Positions 15,498-15,874 of a stretch of DNA of 15,874 nucleotides are shown here, one piece after another (positions within the stretch are counted from its first letter, which is position 1; each line of letters opens with the position of its first letter). The stretch lies in NCBI GenBank assembly GCA_024404065.1, contig JAKSQR010000021.1, forward strand, positions 1-15,874. Reading direction: 5' to 3'. Source of the stretch: Clostridia bacterium. GTDB taxonomy: Bacteria > Bacillota > Clostridia > Oscillospirales > Acutalibacteraceae. A model generated the notes under the pieces. It saw nothing but the letters and a program-made list of their open reading frames with translations, did not search any database and had not been told where the DNA came from. Position numbers and translations under genes: made by a program.

Positions 15498-15524
15498 GAA
15501 AAGAGAGTCCCTATTGGAACTCTC
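15498..15524 (-). terminator. Terminator of the rRNA operon
   Basis: GAGAGTTCC (15524-15516), loop AATA and GGGACTCTC (15511-15503) form a 9-bp stem with one G-U pair. It is followed by TTTTCG on the minus strand. It lies about 90 nt past the 23S 3' end with no 5S gene in between. The T-tract is short. Confidence 0.7.
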
Positions 15525-15533
15525 AATTCTTAA

Positions 15534-15568
15534 TGTGTTTTTCAACACACCCTGAAAACTGAACAAAG
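15534..15568 (-). other. 23S trailer: GAAA-capped hairpin and 3' arm of the processing stalk
   Basis: In the 23S sense, CTTTGTTCAGTTTTCAGG (15568-15551) is complementary to CCTGAAAACTGAACAAAG. Sequences of that type are common just upstream of 23S rRNA in Firmicutes spacers, so this is likely the 3' arm of the stalk cut by RNase III-type enzymes; the 5' arm is outside the window. It is followed by TGTGTT-GAAA-AACACA (15549-15534), a 6-bp hairpin with a GNRA loop. Confidence 0.55.
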
Positions 15569-15612
15569 GTAGATGATGTAGAAAGTAATGAGAATGAACA
15601 TAGAAGAAAACA

Positions 15613-15874
<262 letters not shown>

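Larger units (their letters stand above)
15299..15612. other. AT-rich intergenic region between the nitroreductase gene and 23S rRNA
   Basis: This 314-nt stretch contains no protein gene I can support. On the minus strand, in transcription order, it holds the 23S trailer with a processing-stalk arm, a small GAAA hairpin, a terminator at 15498-15524, about 100 nt of featureless AT-rich sequence, a second terminator-like hairpin at 15355-15395, and the nitroreductase leader with a dyad at 15317-15333. No 5S rRNA or tRNA was recognised on either strand. I see no clear -35/-10 pair for the nitroreductase gene. Confidence 0.7.

Noticed and set aside
15531..15612. Possible 5S rRNA behind 23S
   Set aside because: The stretch is too short and shows none of the conserved 5S blocks; it is better explained as trailer hairpins.

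Overview
All the genes I can support lie on the minus strand, so transcription runs from right to left. The window suggests an anaerobic, low-to-mid GC Clostridia member (Bacillota), plausibly a gut Oscillospiraceae/Ruminococcaceae relative. The evidence is dprA-topA-trmFO and rnc-smc gene order, a folate/FAD-dependent TrmFO, Firmicutes-type Shine-Dalgarno sites, a Firmicutes-type 23S rRNA trailer, a [2Fe-2S]/ASKHA corrinoid-activator-like protein and an intracellular GH35 beta-galactosidase. The genus is a guess from style, not a database result.

Right edge (15299-15874): the last ~260 nt of a 23S rRNA gene, including the sarcin-ricin loop, enter from the right. The trailer carries one arm of the likely 23S processing stalk, a small GAAA-capped hairpin and two terminator-like hairpins. 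No 5S gene lies between the 23S 3' end and the terminators. Next come two short transcription units: a TM1586-type nitroreductase (14636-15298) with a TGTA/TACA dyad in front of it, then a GH35 beta-galactosidase (12733-14484) with its own promoter and a UUCG-tetraloop terminator.

Centre (1723-12614): a tightly packed, roughly 10.8-kb cluster starts at a promoter-like TTGACA/TATAAT site. It reads SpoU-family rRNA 2'-O-methyltransferase, dprA, topA, trmFO, a carrier-protein-like small protein, rnc, an Elp3/YhcC-like radical SAM protein and smc. Spacings range from 4-nt ATGA overlaps to about 30 nt, and no terminator is visible inside, so one operon is likely. The themes are DNA topology and chromosome organisation (TopA, SMC, DprA) and RNA processing and modification (RNase III, TrmFO, SpoU methylase). 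It looks like a join of two usually separate conserved blocks, dprA-topA-trmFO and acpP-rnc-smc, without plsX/fab genes in between and without ftsY after smc.

Left edge (1-1733): a near-consensus promoter overlapping the end of smc drives a 399-aa protein made of two class II aldolase domains, the second lacking metal ligands. A strong terminator follows, and only about 15 nt later begins a truncated [2Fe-2S]-ASKHA protein whose ribosome-binding site can pair with the terminator's 3' arm.

I did not find an obviously new multi-gene system. The most unusual items are the carrier-protein-like gene, which has Glu where the phosphopantetheine Ser should be, the half-degenerate tandem aldolase, the terminator/RBS overlap before the corrinoid-activator-like gene, and the 23S gene with no 5S behind it.
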